DNA from: an uncultured Candidatus Saccharibacteria bacterium
GTDB lineage: Bacteria > Patescibacteriota > Saccharimonadia > Saccharimonadales > Saccharimonadaceae
Direction of reading: 5' to 3'
DNA length: 28,576 bases
Assembly (NCBI GenBank): GCA_938046115.1
Contig: CALIXX010000016.1
Span: 1 to 28,576 of the forward strand
The translations under genes were made by a program, and so were the position numbers. How positions within the stretch are numbered: the stretch's first letter is position 1; every line of letters starts with the position of its first letter. The notes beneath the pieces were generated by a model. It searched no databases and had not been told where the DNA came from. It was given only the letters and a program-made list of their open reading frames with translations. This document shows positions 14,793 to 22,911 of this stretch, piece by piece.

Positions 14793-16556
14793 TTATGCTA
14801 TGTCTGATGTGACACGGTTGACTTCCTCCAGGGTGGTAATCCCTTGCAGCGCCTTGAGGTAGCCATCTTGGCGCATCGTGATCATCCCTTGCTCGATGGC
14901 TTTCTTCTGGATCTCGGTACTCGACGCTCGGGCGGTAATGAGCTGCTGGATCTCCTCTGTCACTTCCATCACCTCAAAGAGTCCGGCTCGGCCGCTATAG
15001 CCCCGTGGTGTGTTGGCAGTGTCGCGCCCCCGCACGAGGCGGTAGGATTTTTGGCCAGCCAGCGGTAAGTCGGTATAGCCAAGGTCGGCCGAAATTTTGG
15101 CTGCCTCTGCCTTGGTCTTGGGCAAGAGGTGCCCCACAGTGCTGAGGATCATCTCTGTCTCGAGTGGGTTCGACCAATAATTCTCGTGCTGGGGCCCGAT
15201 GCGGCGTACCAGACGCTGGCCAATGATGGTATTAACAGTGCTGGCGATGAGGAATGGCTCGATATGCATATCGAGCAAGCGCGGCAACACACCCGCTGCC
15301 GAGTTGGTGTGGAGCGTGCTAAAGACCAGGTGGCCCGTCAGTGCCGCCTGAACGGCGAGGTTGGCCGTCTCGTTGTCGCGGATCTCCCCCACCATCACCA
15401 CATCAGGGTCTTGGCGGAGAATACTGCGTAGACCATTAGCAAAGGTAAGGCCAACGTCGCTATTGACCTGAATCTGGTTGACCCCCTCCATTTTGTACTC
15501 CACCGGGTCTTCCAATGTGACGATGTTAATGGTATCATCCTTAATTTCTTTAATCAGTGCATAGAGACTGGTCGACTTACCACTACCGGTCGGGCCACTG
15601 GTGAGAATCATCCCATTGGGACGGTGGATCCCCTGGCGAATGAGCCGGAGGGCGCGCCCAGCATAGCCCATCTGCTCGAGCTCGAAGGATGTGCCAGTCT
15701 TATCCAGCAAACGGATCACTACCTGCTCACCCCACACCACTGGACTAATGGCAATACGGAGATCAACTTCCTTATCTGCCACCTTGACGGCAAATTGCCC
15801 ATCCTGCGGGATGCGGTGCTCATCGATCTTGAGCTCAGACAGGATCTTGATCCGACTCACTAGTGCTGGCTCGATACTCTTAGGTAATTGCATAACTTCG
15901 CGCAGCACGCCATCGACGCGGCAGCGGATCTTAAGCGACTTCTCGAGCGGCTCAATGTGGATATCGCTCGCACGGCTCTTTACGGCGTATTCGAGAATAG
16001 TGCTCAGAGCTCGGCTAATTGGTGAGTCTTGGACGATTGTCTTGATATCGCCCCGAGCTTCAGCGGCTGCCTCGGCCTGCGACACTTGAGCTGCCACGTT
16101 CACGCTACTGAGGTCGGTGCGGTACTGCTCCAGCACATGGCGCACTCCAGCCTCCGACGCCATAAAGACCTTGAGTGGGCGCTGGACGCGATTAGCAAGG
16201 TAGTCGACCGCCTGGACGTTGTTGGCATCAATCATCGCCACCGCCAAGCGGTTCTGCACCTCGGCTAGTGGTACTGCCATGAAACGTTCGGCAATGTCCG
16301 ATGGCAAAAGCGTGAGGATGTCTTGGTCAACAATTGTATTAGTGAGATTGACATACGGCACACCAGACACATGGGCAATCGCCCGAGTCAGCAGCTCGTT
16401 ATCGATCGCCGATTCATCAGTTAGCACAGTCAATAGTGGTCGGCCACTTTCGCGTGCCAGCTTAGTAGCATCATCAAGGCGTTGGCGCGTGATCAGCCCT
16501 TCGTCAACAAGGAGTGTAGTGAGTTTTTCTTGCATATCACTTGTCATCAGTGCCAC
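14793..16556 (-). CDS. pilB: Pilus extension ATPase PilB
   Basis: A hexameric ATPase that powers pilus polymerisation. It has an MshEN/GSPII_E_N domain (about 10-150), a linker rich in Ala/Glu, N2 domain SRASDIHIEP (194-203), Walker A GPTGSGKST (321-329), Asp box near IVTLEDPVEY (345-354), Walker B VVMVGEIRD (386-394, Glu391) and a His box (409-420). The C-terminal zinc module of most PilB/GspE proteins (two CxxC pairs) is missing: residues 445-535 contain no cysteine, and the whole protein has only Cys212. The GTG at 16556 is chosen because AGAGG sits 6 nt upstream; ATG 16547 is possible. It is 587 aa, a normal length. Confidence 0.95.
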   Translation of the reverse strand: MALMTSDMQEKLTTLLVDEGLITRQRLDDATKLARESGRPLLTVLTDESAIDNELLTRAIAHVSGVPYVNLTNTIVDQDILTLLPSDIAERFMAVPLAEVQNRLAVAMIDANNVQAVDYLANRVQRPLKVFMASEAGVRHVLEQYRTDLSSVNVAAQVSQAEAAAEARGDIKTIVQDSPISRALSTILEYAVKSRASDIHIEPLEKSLKIRCRVDGVLREVMQLPKSIEPALVSRIKILSELKIDEHRIPQDGQFAVKVADKEVDLRIAISPVVWGEQVVIRLLDKTGTSFELEQMGYAGRALRLIRQGIHRPNGMILTSGPTGSGKSTSLYALIKEIKDDTINIVTLEDPVEYKMEGVNQIQVNSDVGLTFANGLRSILRQDPDVVMVGEIRDNETANLAVQAALTGHLVFSTLHTNSAAGVLPRLLDMHIEPFLIASTVNTIIGQRLVRRIGPQHENYWSNPLETEMILSTVGHLLPKTKAEAAKISADLGYTDLPLAGQKSYRLVRGRDTANTPRGYSGRAGLFEVMEVTEEIQQLITARASSTEIQKKAIEQGMITMRQDGYLKALQGITTLEEVNRVTSDIA

Positions 16557-16568
16557 ACGCTACCTCTG

Positions 16569-16799
16569 TTATTTCTGCTGCGACTGCCCAATGATCGTCT
16601 CGACCGCTGGGTTGATCGCCTCCTTGTTAAATACTGCACTGTCTGGCTCATCAATCGTATCCGAGAGCTTCTCGACTGTCTCTACCTTGGTGCCACGCTG
16701 CGGCATTTGCAAGAATGGGATACTGCTCGCCACAAAAAACGCCACCACCACTGATATACTAGCAATCAAGATAATCATTGCGATGTCGGTCTTCTTCAT
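16569..16799 (-). CDS. Small membrane protein of the pilus operon
   Basis: A 76-aa protein with one N-terminal membrane helix (about 6-30, IAMIILIASISVVVAFFVASSIPF) and a short polar, acidic tail on the far side. I recognise no domain. It sits between pilO and pilB, where diderm systems often have pilP or pilQ, and overlaps pilO by 4 nt (ATGA), so it is translated with the alignment complex. It could be a small extra subunit of the PilM/N/O complex (inference from position). It has no lipobox and no PilP-like beta domain. Confidence 0.8.
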   Translation of the reverse strand: MKKTDIAMIILIASISVVVAFFVASSIPFLQMPQRGTKVETVEKLSDTIDEPDSAVFNKEAINPAVETIIGQSQQK

Positions 16800-17479
16800 G
16801 GTTTGATGTCCTTTTTCTTTAGCTCGATGGTTTTGGCTGGCGAGTAGTAGGCATGAGCCGAGATCTTCATGGCGACTTTGCTGTCGGTCCGCTCAATGGT
16901 CATACGGTCAATCTCGATCACGCGGATGGAGCGCTCGAAGCGCTGCAAAAGCTCGCGCAGAGCGTTGGGGTTACTGGCCGATACCTCCATGGTGAAGTGA
17001 ATGGACTGCAAGTTGCCATTGCTGGCGGCTGCACCAGTGCTGCCAGACGACTCACTGTCATCCGTTTGGTCGATGTTAAGCGAATCGAGTGACACTCCTG
17101 CCACACCATTGACCAGCTTAGACTGGAGCGAAGCCCCCAACGCGAGAGCATTATCCTCCGCTGGCAGAGCATCGAGCACCACCTGGAGCGCCTTCTCATC
17201 ATTATTGATGCGGCTGGCATTGAGGTGTGAGTTGGTCTCGAGCACCTTCAGCTCGCCACGTAGCTTCTCGACTGCGTCGTTGTTGTTCTTGAGTACGGCC
17301 GCGGTATTATTCTTCTCACCAAGCACCCGCTCTTTAAAGATAATTTGCTGCACCAAAAACCACGATATCACCAGTGCAAAGCCCACAATTACTGAGGCTC
17401 CAGCCACCCAGAGGAACATCACTCGGCTGGATTGCTCGATCTGTTGGCGCTTGTGGATGGCGGCGTCTTTCTTACTCAT
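16796..17479 (-). CDS. pilO: PilO-like inner-membrane protein
   Basis: A 227-aa bitopic protein with a cytoplasmic N-terminus, a membrane helix (about 21-45, VMFLWVAGASVIVGFALVISWFLV), a coiled-coil region (about 55-95, AVLKNNNDAVEKLRGELKVLE) and a C-terminal ferredoxin-like domain (about 150-220). This is the PilO layout. PilO pairs with PilN to link PilM to the pilus. Sequence match to the family is weak, as is usual, so naming rests on layout and its place after pilN. Its start directly follows the pilN stop. Confidence 0.82.
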   Translation of the reverse strand: MSKKDAAIHKRQQIEQSSRVMFLWVAGASVIVGFALVISWFLVQQIIFKERVLGEKNNTAAVLKNNNDAVEKLRGELKVLETNSHLNASRINNDEKALQVVLDALPAEDNALALGASLQSKLVNGVAGVSLDSLNIDQTDDSESSGSTGAAASNGNLQSIHFTMEVSASNPNALRELLQRFERSIRVIEIDRMTIERTDSKVAMKISAHAYYSPAKTIELKKKDIKP

Positions 17480-18205
17480 TTAGTTCTTCTCCTTGTTGGT
17501 CGCCTTGGGCGTAAAGAGGCTATCGGGCACATGTAGGCGTGAGTCAGTCACATTAGTACTGCCAGTTGGGGCTTCAATGCGCAGATTCTTAGAGCTATTA
17601 GCGAGAAGCTCCTTGGGATAGGTAAAGGTCAGCTTGAAGCGCAGCACCTTAGATCCACTGGCGTCCTCACCATAGCTGGTATCGCTCACGGTAACATCGT
17701 CAGCCAGCTTAACGGTCTGGACACGGTTATCGCCATCAGTGTAACTCAGCTTGGTGTTGAGGATCATTTTCTTGAGTTTGTCTGTCGCCTCAAAGCTGTT
17801 GGCTGCCGACCCCTCAATAGAGAGCTTCGTTTCAGACGGATCGAGGCTGACAGTCGACATCTTCACATCATTGGGCGCAGCAGGGTTAATAGCACTGAGC
17901 ACATCGAAGATACGCGAGTCGATGCTCTTATCCTTGTGCATCGAGGAGAGCTGAGCTAGTTGGTTTTGGATGGTGACAATCTGGTTGGCATCTTTAACAC
18001 TACTAATCTTGCCGTACTGGTCTTTGATCTCGTTGTCGGTCAGCCACTCGCGGGCACTCTGCGTACCAACATACACCACCAGCAGTGCCACTGCTGCACC
18101 AGCGATGATACTCACGAGAATGGAGAGCGATATCACACCATTGCGCATACGCTGGGCATGCAGGTATTCGCGCTTGACATCAGGAATGAGGTTAATCTCT
18201 ATCAT
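17480..18205 (-). CDS. pilN: PilN inner-membrane protein
   Basis: A 241-aa protein starting with the hallmark MIEINLIPDVKRE, the short cytoplasmic segment that docks into PilM. A membrane helix follows (about 24-46), then a coiled-coil (about 55-95) and a C-terminal domain. It forms a heterodimer with PilO. The start codon overlaps the pilM stop by 4 nt (ATGA). The C-terminus is polar and Lys/Asn-rich. Confidence 0.93.
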   Translation of the reverse strand: MIEINLIPDVKREYLHAQRMRNGVISLSILVSIIAGAAVALLVVYVGTQSAREWLTDNEIKDQYGKISSVKDANQIVTIQNQLAQLSSMHKDKSIDSRIFDVLSAINPAAPNDVKMSTVSLDPSETKLSIEGSAANSFEATDKLKKMILNTKLSYTDGDNRVQTVKLADDVTVSDTSYGEDASGSKVLRFKLTFTYPKELLANSSKNLRIEAPTGSTNVTDSRLHVPDSLFTPKATNKEKN

Positions 18206-19254
18206 GCGTCGTTCCTCCGTTTTGCTAGGCCGACTGCTGTGGCAAACTCTGGTGCGACGTTAGCCAATTGCTCTTGGCTCGTCTGAGGCATATGGATACC
18301 GTGCCATGGGTTACCAGGGGCGGTCGGAACCTCTACCTTGGCCGCAACATACTCGCTGAGATGTGGAATCATCTCGCCAAAGCCCGTCAGTGTAATACTC
18401 GACACCTGGGCACTGGCGTAGCGCGTCTGGAAGAATTTGATTGATTTAATAAGCTCGCTCGCAAAGTTATCCAGCGCACCCTCAATAGCACGCACCACCT
18501 GCCCATCGAGCTTATCCTCCGCCAGACCAAACTTGAGAATGAACTGCCGAGCTTGGTCCTCCTGAACGCTGAGGTTTTGTACTGCCGACTTGACGAGACT
18601 GCTGACACCAGACGGAATAGTCCGAACAAGGCGCGGTGCCCCACCGTAGATAATGGCGAGGTCAGTCGAGAGTTCACCAATGTCGATCAGCATCACTGCG
18701 GCACCATTTGCCGCTTGCTGAGGTGGTGCAAAGGCCCGCACCATCGCAATTGGGTCGGGCTCGATAGCAATCACATTCAGTCCGAGGCCCTCGATAAACT
18801 CAAGCTGATCCTCACTATACCCCTTCGATACACTGCTAATCAGCACCTCTTGCTGATCGCTCGCATGGAGCGATGACCCAAGCAGCACCCAATCTACCTT
18901 AGCGTCGTCCGACATCGGCACATATTGGTCTATCTGGTATTTCATCGTGGCGCGCAGCTCGGCATCGGAAACTTGCGGCACATCGACCACTGTTGTAAAG
19001 GTCTTATTTGATGGCAGGCCAATCGCAACATTCTTCGTCTTGATGCCACTCTGGCCCACGGCAGTCATAATAACTTCGCCCAGGCGACGGCGCGACTCTG
19101 GTGCATCGCTACTAGTAATACGGCGGTCAACGGGCGCATAGCCATGTGCCACGAGCTCCCACTCGTCGCCAGCTGGTGCTAGCTGCAAAACCCGCACGGC
19201 ATTGGTACCGATATCGAGTGCAAAGAAATCGCCCGACCCTTTTTGAAACTTCAT
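18202..19254 (-). CDS. pilM: PilM, actin-like ATPase of the pilus
   Basis: A 350-aa actin/FtsA-fold protein that sits on the cytoplasmic face and binds PilN. The phosphate-1 loop is ALDIGTNAVRVLQL near the N-terminus, the second phosphate motif is MLIDIGELSTDLAIIYG (about 190-207), and a late TLTGFGEMIP motif matches the adenosine-binding region. Two ATGs are candidates (19260, 19254). The TATAAT box lies 2 nt before the first and 8 nt before the second, so the second is the probable leaderless start. It opens the seven-gene core pilus operon. Confidence 0.95.
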   Translation of the reverse strand: MKFQKGSGDFFALDIGTNAVRVLQLAPAGDEWELVAHGYAPVDRRITSSDAPESRRRLGEVIMTAVGQSGIKTKNVAIGLPSNKTFTTVVDVPQVSDAELRATMKYQIDQYVPMSDDAKVDWVLLGSSLHASDQQEVLISSVSKGYSEDQLEFIEGLGLNVIAIEPDPIAMVRAFAPPQQAANGAAVMLIDIGELSTDLAIIYGGAPRLVRTIPSGVSSLVKSAVQNLSVQEDQARQFILKFGLAEDKLDGQVVRAIEGALDNFASELIKSIKFFQTRYASAQVSSITLTGFGEMIPHLSEYVAAKVEVPTAPGNPWHGIHMPQTSQEQLANVAPEFATAVGLAKRRNDA

Positions 19255-19262
19255 ACTCATCT

Positions 19263-19292
19263 ATTATACATAAGCGACATTGGTTTAGGCAA
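19263..19292 (-). promoter_or_regulatory. Promoter of the core pilus operon
   Basis: On the minus strand TTGCCT (19292-19287) and a perfect TATAAT (19268-19263) are 18 nt apart. It should drive pilM-N-O-x-B-T-C as one transcript, since gene junctions are overlaps or gaps of about 20 nt or less. Confidence 0.65.
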
Positions 19293-19366
19293 GGGGGTTG
19301 GCGGAAAATATCGATAGTTGACATATCTCTCATTGTCTGATATATATGAGGTTATTATGAAATTCT

Positions 19367-20131
19367 TTGATCGACTCTCTCGAGAACCAAATATCACCCC
19401 CCCCCAATGAATTAAGTGATACGCCGCCTGGCGGCCGAGCACGGCGAGCGCTTGCAGCTGCGGCAGATCTACTCGCAGAGGAGCAACGGAGACACGAGGA
19501 AGAAATGCTCAAGTTCCAGCGTGAGTCTCTAAGTTCTTGGGAAATGCGCAGGCAATTCCTGGAGCGTTCTGGGGCATACCCTGCACCACCTGATCTATAT
19601 GCATTATGGCTCTATACCTATCTAGAACAAGGCAACGAAATTACTCATCCAAGAGATTATACTTTCCCGCGCGGACAGCTCAGGAGAGACGAGACTATTA
19701 CACAGCAATCGCTTGCCTCGATTGGGCCAAGTGGTGCAGTATTTGAGGATGAAGAGATATCATATTACGACCAACGTGTTGTCTGGGTACCAACGAAAAG
19801 CTGCGATAAAAACTTTATCCCACCAGGCTATGGCTCCCAATCACTTACTATTATGTATCTACCTGACCTTGTCAAGCTAGACACTCGCTCAACTTCTGGC
19901 GATTGGCGCCCAGGATGGGAGTATGGCCATTCGACGCTGCTCACCTTAGAGCTCGATGGATCATCACCAACCGGCCTTCGCGCCTCAACAAATGACCCAG
20001 ACGTCATCAAGTCCTATACCGATATAACCGACATGATCATGGGATTTACTGGTAACTTCGATCCAGCAGCGATGCGCCAAAAACTGAAAGATGCCAAGAA
20101 CCGACCCGGCCAAGAGTTGGAGCAACTATAA
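19367..20131 (+). CDS. Hypothetical protein, possible phase-variable start
   Basis: I do not recognise this protein of 254 or more residues. It has a charged helical region (about 24-62, ARRALAAAADLLAEEQRRHEE) and then a globular acidic part, with no signal peptide or membrane segment. In the present sequence the frame can only start at TTG 19367. A better start, ATG 19357 with GAGG upstream, is out of frame and stops at a TGA just after a run of nine C (19397-19405). Removing one C, or adding two, would join ATG 19357 to the main frame, giving an N-terminus MKFFDRLSREPNITPPPNEL. So the gene is either phase-variable, expressed from TTG, broken, or a homopolymer error. It is divergent from pilM. 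Confidence 0.65.
   Translation: MIDSLENQISPPPNELSDTPPGGRARRALAAAADLLAEEQRRHEEEMLKFQRESLSSWEMRRQFLERSGAYPAPPDLYALWLYTYLEQGNEITHPRDYTFPRGQLRRDETITQQSLASIGPSGAVFEDEEISYYDQRVVWVPTKSCDKNFIPPGYGSQSLTIMYLPDLVKLDTRSTSGDWRPGWEYGHSTLLTLELDGSSPTGLRASTNDPDVIKSYTDITDMIMGFTGNFDPAAMRQKLKDAKNRPGQELEQL
19397..19405. repeat. Poly-C tract (C9)
   Basis: Nine consecutive C lie 40 nt after ATG 19357. The tract decides whether that ATG reads into the 250-codon frame: eight or eleven C put it in frame, and nine put it out. Confidence 0.95.
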
Positions 20132-20176
20132 CTCACGCTTTGCTATATTGAGTCTGGTATCTTCTACCGCAATAAT

Positions 20177-20207
20177 AGGAGCAGCTTCTAGCCTGCTCCT
20201 GTTATAG
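20177..20207. terminator. Hairpin between convergent genes
   Basis: AGGAGCAG (20177-20184) pairs with CTGCTCCT (20193-20200) around an 8-nt loop. The flanks are A/T-rich but lack a strong T-run (TGTTATAG on plus, ATTATTG on minus). It lies between the ends of the orphan gene and the large exported protein. Confidence 0.5.
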
Positions 20208-20227
20208 CCTGTAGCCAATCATCACAG

Positions 20228-22642
20228 CTAAAACCGCGGTGCGGCTTCTGTTGTGGTGGCGGTGGTGATGGGGAGGTCGTTGTTTTTGTTGTAGCGCGAG
20301 CCCCACATAAAGACGTCGGCGCGTTGGTTGAGCACCTCAGCAGCTTCGGCGAGGTTATCCTTCTCAGCACCAAAGGTGCGACGCAGCTGGAGCTGACGCG
20401 CCATGATGGTACCGTTGATGGTGAGCTTTTCTTTGCAGGTCTCAGCAGTGAGGCCATTAAAGTACGCACCAACGTGACGGATCTCGTCGCAGGTAGAGAT
20501 GACTCCCCCACTGCCACCGGTTGGCTGAGCAATCAGCCAAGCATTGACCTCTTTGACATTATGCCGGACGACGATATTCTTAGCCTTGATGACGAGCTGC
20601 GAAAGCTTGGTGGCGTCATCGACAGTGGTCGCGCCGTACTTGAGGTCGCCATCGATCGTCACCGTGCCGCCTGCTTCCACCACCAGCGTGCTACTGCCGG
20701 GCAGTGTGCCGTGGATGGTGGCATCGCCATTAACGCTGCGCACATTATGGCCCGCAAAGCTCCCCACGTCGATGGATGTACCAGCCGCTGCGCCCCGGCC
20801 AAAGCTTGGTACCTTTACATTGCTTGGCGGTGCCCAGCGGCCAGCTGGTGTGGTGGTATTGGCAAAGGCAAGGCTATCCTTGGAGCGGTCATAATCACCA
20901 CCATACCCTCGCCGGCCAGACAATACACCACCGGTGGCAGAGAGGATTTTGCCGCCATTTTGCGGCGCCATCATGCCATACTCAGCCCAACTGCCATACA
21001 TGTTACCATCCTTAGTCGTCTTGAGAGTAACGATTTGTGCATCGCCATTGCCACTCGCCGCGCCAATGCCGTTGCCGACGCGCAAGTCGCCACCCCAGAT
21101 TTGCACCCATGGTAGCTTCGTTACCGTGACGCAGGCGGGTGAGGAGATGCGGCGCTCGTTGCCGTCGGTATGTTTATAGTTATAATCTTTGATAGCAACA
21201 ATGCGACAGATCATATCCCCCACCTTGGCATCGGCAGCGTTGATATCTTTGGTGTCATTCAGGCGCGTGTGGCTCTCAAGATATTTTTTGTTCTCACGAA
21301 AGGTGGGCTCGTTGGTGCAGTCGATCGGCTGCTTGCCGCGCAGCCAGGTGCAGGCTGTGTCGCTGCCGCTGTAGCTACCCAGGGCATAGGGATAGCCCAC
21401 TGCCGCCCCACGATCGAAGATGCTGCTCAAGCTGCCAAGGAACTGCTGGCGGTGCTGCCCCCGCACGATAAACTGGTAGGCCGCGGCTTCGCTCTCGCTG
21501 CGGTCTTTGTCGGTGCTTGCACCAGTGTTGTGGATGGATTCGTCAATCCGGCTGGGCGCAATATTCCCACCCTCTAGCGTGGCAAGCTTCTTGCCGTCGA
21601 TCGTGGCCGATGGATAGAGCTCAAAGTCTGAGTGCACACTAGCACACGCTGGATCGCTGCGCCGCCACGCTGGGTCACCAGCAATGCCAGGTGACCACGA
21701 TATCCGTTGACAGAGTGTGCGGCCAACGTCGCTCGTTTGGATACGATAACTCGTGAAGCGGTCAGTCATGCCGCCACTCGGATACACCGTATAAAAGAGC
21801 TGCCCAGGCCGGCCCGTCACATTGCGCGCGAGGCTATGTCCACCACTGTAATTATTGGCAAAGCCAGTGCCATCCATCCCCACCGATACGGTTGCACTGT
21901 TGGGGCCGTTGTTACGGAGGTCGTGCGCCCAGTAGATCTGCTCACCCGGGAAGGCCCGGATGGATTTTTGCATATTTTGGGTGCCAGGCCACTGCTTGCC
22001 CACGTAGCTTTGGCCATTGATTGTCCAAGGTGGAATGCGCCGCGTAATCGTTACACTCACGTCACTCGTACCACAGGCAATATTCTCGCTAGCAGCCAGG
22101 GTGCGCCCGCCATCGGTCGAGATACAGCTATACAGGCCAATCCCCACCGTGCGCGACTGCCCCACCGGGATATCGAACTGGCCAATGTCGAGCTGCGCCC
22201 GCACTTCGCCACCCTGGCTGGTGTATTGGTTTTGGCCACTGACGCGCCCACGGTACATCACGCTCGACTGGACGTTCTTGATACGGCTATTGCGGTTGTA
22301 ATTCCAATTCATGTTGCGGTCGAGGTGCATCGAGCTAATGTCGAAGGGCCCCGAGCGATTGCCCGAGTAGCCCGAGCCACGAATGACGATATCGACGAGG
22401 CCAGTCTGATTGTGATCGATCGAGATACCCGACTTATAATAATTCCGCTCGCCAGGCTGCGAAAACCACACCACTGCACAGGGGCTACCACTGCGGCAGA
22501 GCTCAGGCAACTTCGCCTCGACCTCATTGTTGGGCCGAGCCGTGGCCAGCCCACCCAGTGCCGCACTCACCCCCACAGCGCACAGCAGCCCCATCAGGCT
22601 AGCACGCACCAGTGATCGGCGACAAAAATGTACAAATGTCAT
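20228..22642 (-). CDS. Large exported cysteine-rich protein
   Basis: An 804-aa protein with a signal peptide (MTFVHFCRRSLVRASLMG, hydrophobic core to about 30, likely cut after GLATA). The mature part has six closely spaced cysteine pairs (starting LCRSGSPC, SCISTDGG, LCQRISW, ACTWLRG, ICRIVAI, TCDEIRH), suggesting disulfide-stabilised domains. Two segments look like one repeated unit: TLCQRISW...SDPACASV and MICRIVAI...SSPACVTV. The C-terminal third (from about WVQIWGGDLRVGNG) is Gly/Thr-rich with a beta-repeat look (GGTVTIDGDLKYG, NIVVRHNVKEVNAWLIAQ, KLTINGTIMARQLQLRR). No LPXTG or clear anchor is seen. ATG 22642 is chosen because a -10 box lies 7 nt before it. Location beside the pilus operon makes a pilus-associated adhesin plausible, but that is inference. 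Confidence 0.8.
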   Translation of the reverse strand: MTFVHFCRRSLVRASLMGLLCAVGVSAALGGLATARPNNEVEAKLPELCRSGSPCAVVWFSQPGERNYYKSGISIDHNQTGLVDIVIRGSGYSGNRSGPFDISSMHLDRNMNWNYNRNSRIKNVQSSVMYRGRVSGQNQYTSQGGEVRAQLDIGQFDIPVGQSRTVGIGLYSCISTDGGRTLAASENIACGTSDVSVTITRRIPPWTINGQSYVGKQWPGTQNMQKSIRAFPGEQIYWAHDLRNNGPNSATVSVGMDGTGFANNYSGGHSLARNVTGRPGQLFYTVYPSGGMTDRFTSYRIQTSDVGRTLCQRISWSPGIAGDPAWRRSDPACASVHSDFELYPSATIDGKKLATLEGGNIAPSRIDESIHNTGASTDKDRSESEAAAYQFIVRGQHRQQFLGSLSSIFDRGAAVGYPYALGSYSGSDTACTWLRGKQPIDCTNEPTFRENKKYLESHTRLNDTKDINAADAKVGDMICRIVAIKDYNYKHTDGNERRISSPACVTVTKLPWVQIWGGDLRVGNGIGAASGNGDAQIVTLKTTKDGNMYGSWAEYGMMAPQNGGKILSATGGVLSGRRGYGGDYDRSKDSLAFANTTTPAGRWAPPSNVKVPSFGRGAAAGTSIDVGSFAGHNVRSVNGDATIHGTLPGSSTLVVEAGGTVTIDGDLKYGATTVDDATKLSQLVIKAKNIVVRHNVKEVNAWLIAQPTGGSGGVISTCDEIRHVGAYFNGLTAETCKEKLTINGTIMARQLQLRRTFGAEKDNLAEAAEVLNQRADVFMWGSRYNKNNDLPITTATTTEAAPRF

Positions 22643-22649
22643 GCTTATG

Positions 22650-22658
22650 ATTATAGCA
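22650..22658 (-). promoter_or_regulatory. Extended -10 promoter of the exported protein
   Basis: On the minus strand TGC plus TATAAT (22655-22650) ends 7 nt before ATG 22642, with no ribosome-binding site between. A leaderless mRNA is likely. Confidence 0.6.
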
Positions 22659-22754
22659 AAGTTAGGGCAATTGTGCACTGTGTTCATGACGACGAACGCC
22701 AGATGGTGTAAATAAGTAAGTAGCGTGTGCCCGAATTGCAACATCTATAATTAT

Positions 22755-22910
22755 CTCACACTCTACCTCCCCACGCTCCCTCCGATGGAACACTATAAGG
22801 GTCGATACTTCCCAAGTATCGACCTCTTGCGCTGGGCTGAGAATCTGTCAGCACAATGACAGATTCTCACACTCCATCAGATGAAGCGATGGGTTGGTAG
22901 AGCTAACGCA
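22755..22910. repeat. Structured repeat family 1, copy 4
   Basis: The outer stem is CTCTACC (22761-22767) with GGTAGAG (22896-22902), continued by CCCA/TGGG and GCT/AGC with small internal loops. P2 is GGTCGATACTT (22800-22810) with AAGTATCGACC (22814-22824), a perfect 11 bp. P3 is GAGAATCTGTCA (22839-22850) with TGACAGATTCTC (22857-22868), a perfect 12 bp. Both stems differ in sequence from copies 1 and 3 but keep full pairing. It lies between the divergent exported-protein and ychF genes. Confidence 0.88.
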
Positions 22911-22911
22911 G

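Noticed and set aside
100..22910. Family 1 repeats as integron attC-like sites for the nearby Xer recombinase
   Set aside because: The repeats fold into a branched structure with two internal hairpins, are many kilobases apart, and lack the paired core sites of attC; there is no cassette-like spacing. Kept only as a remote alternative.
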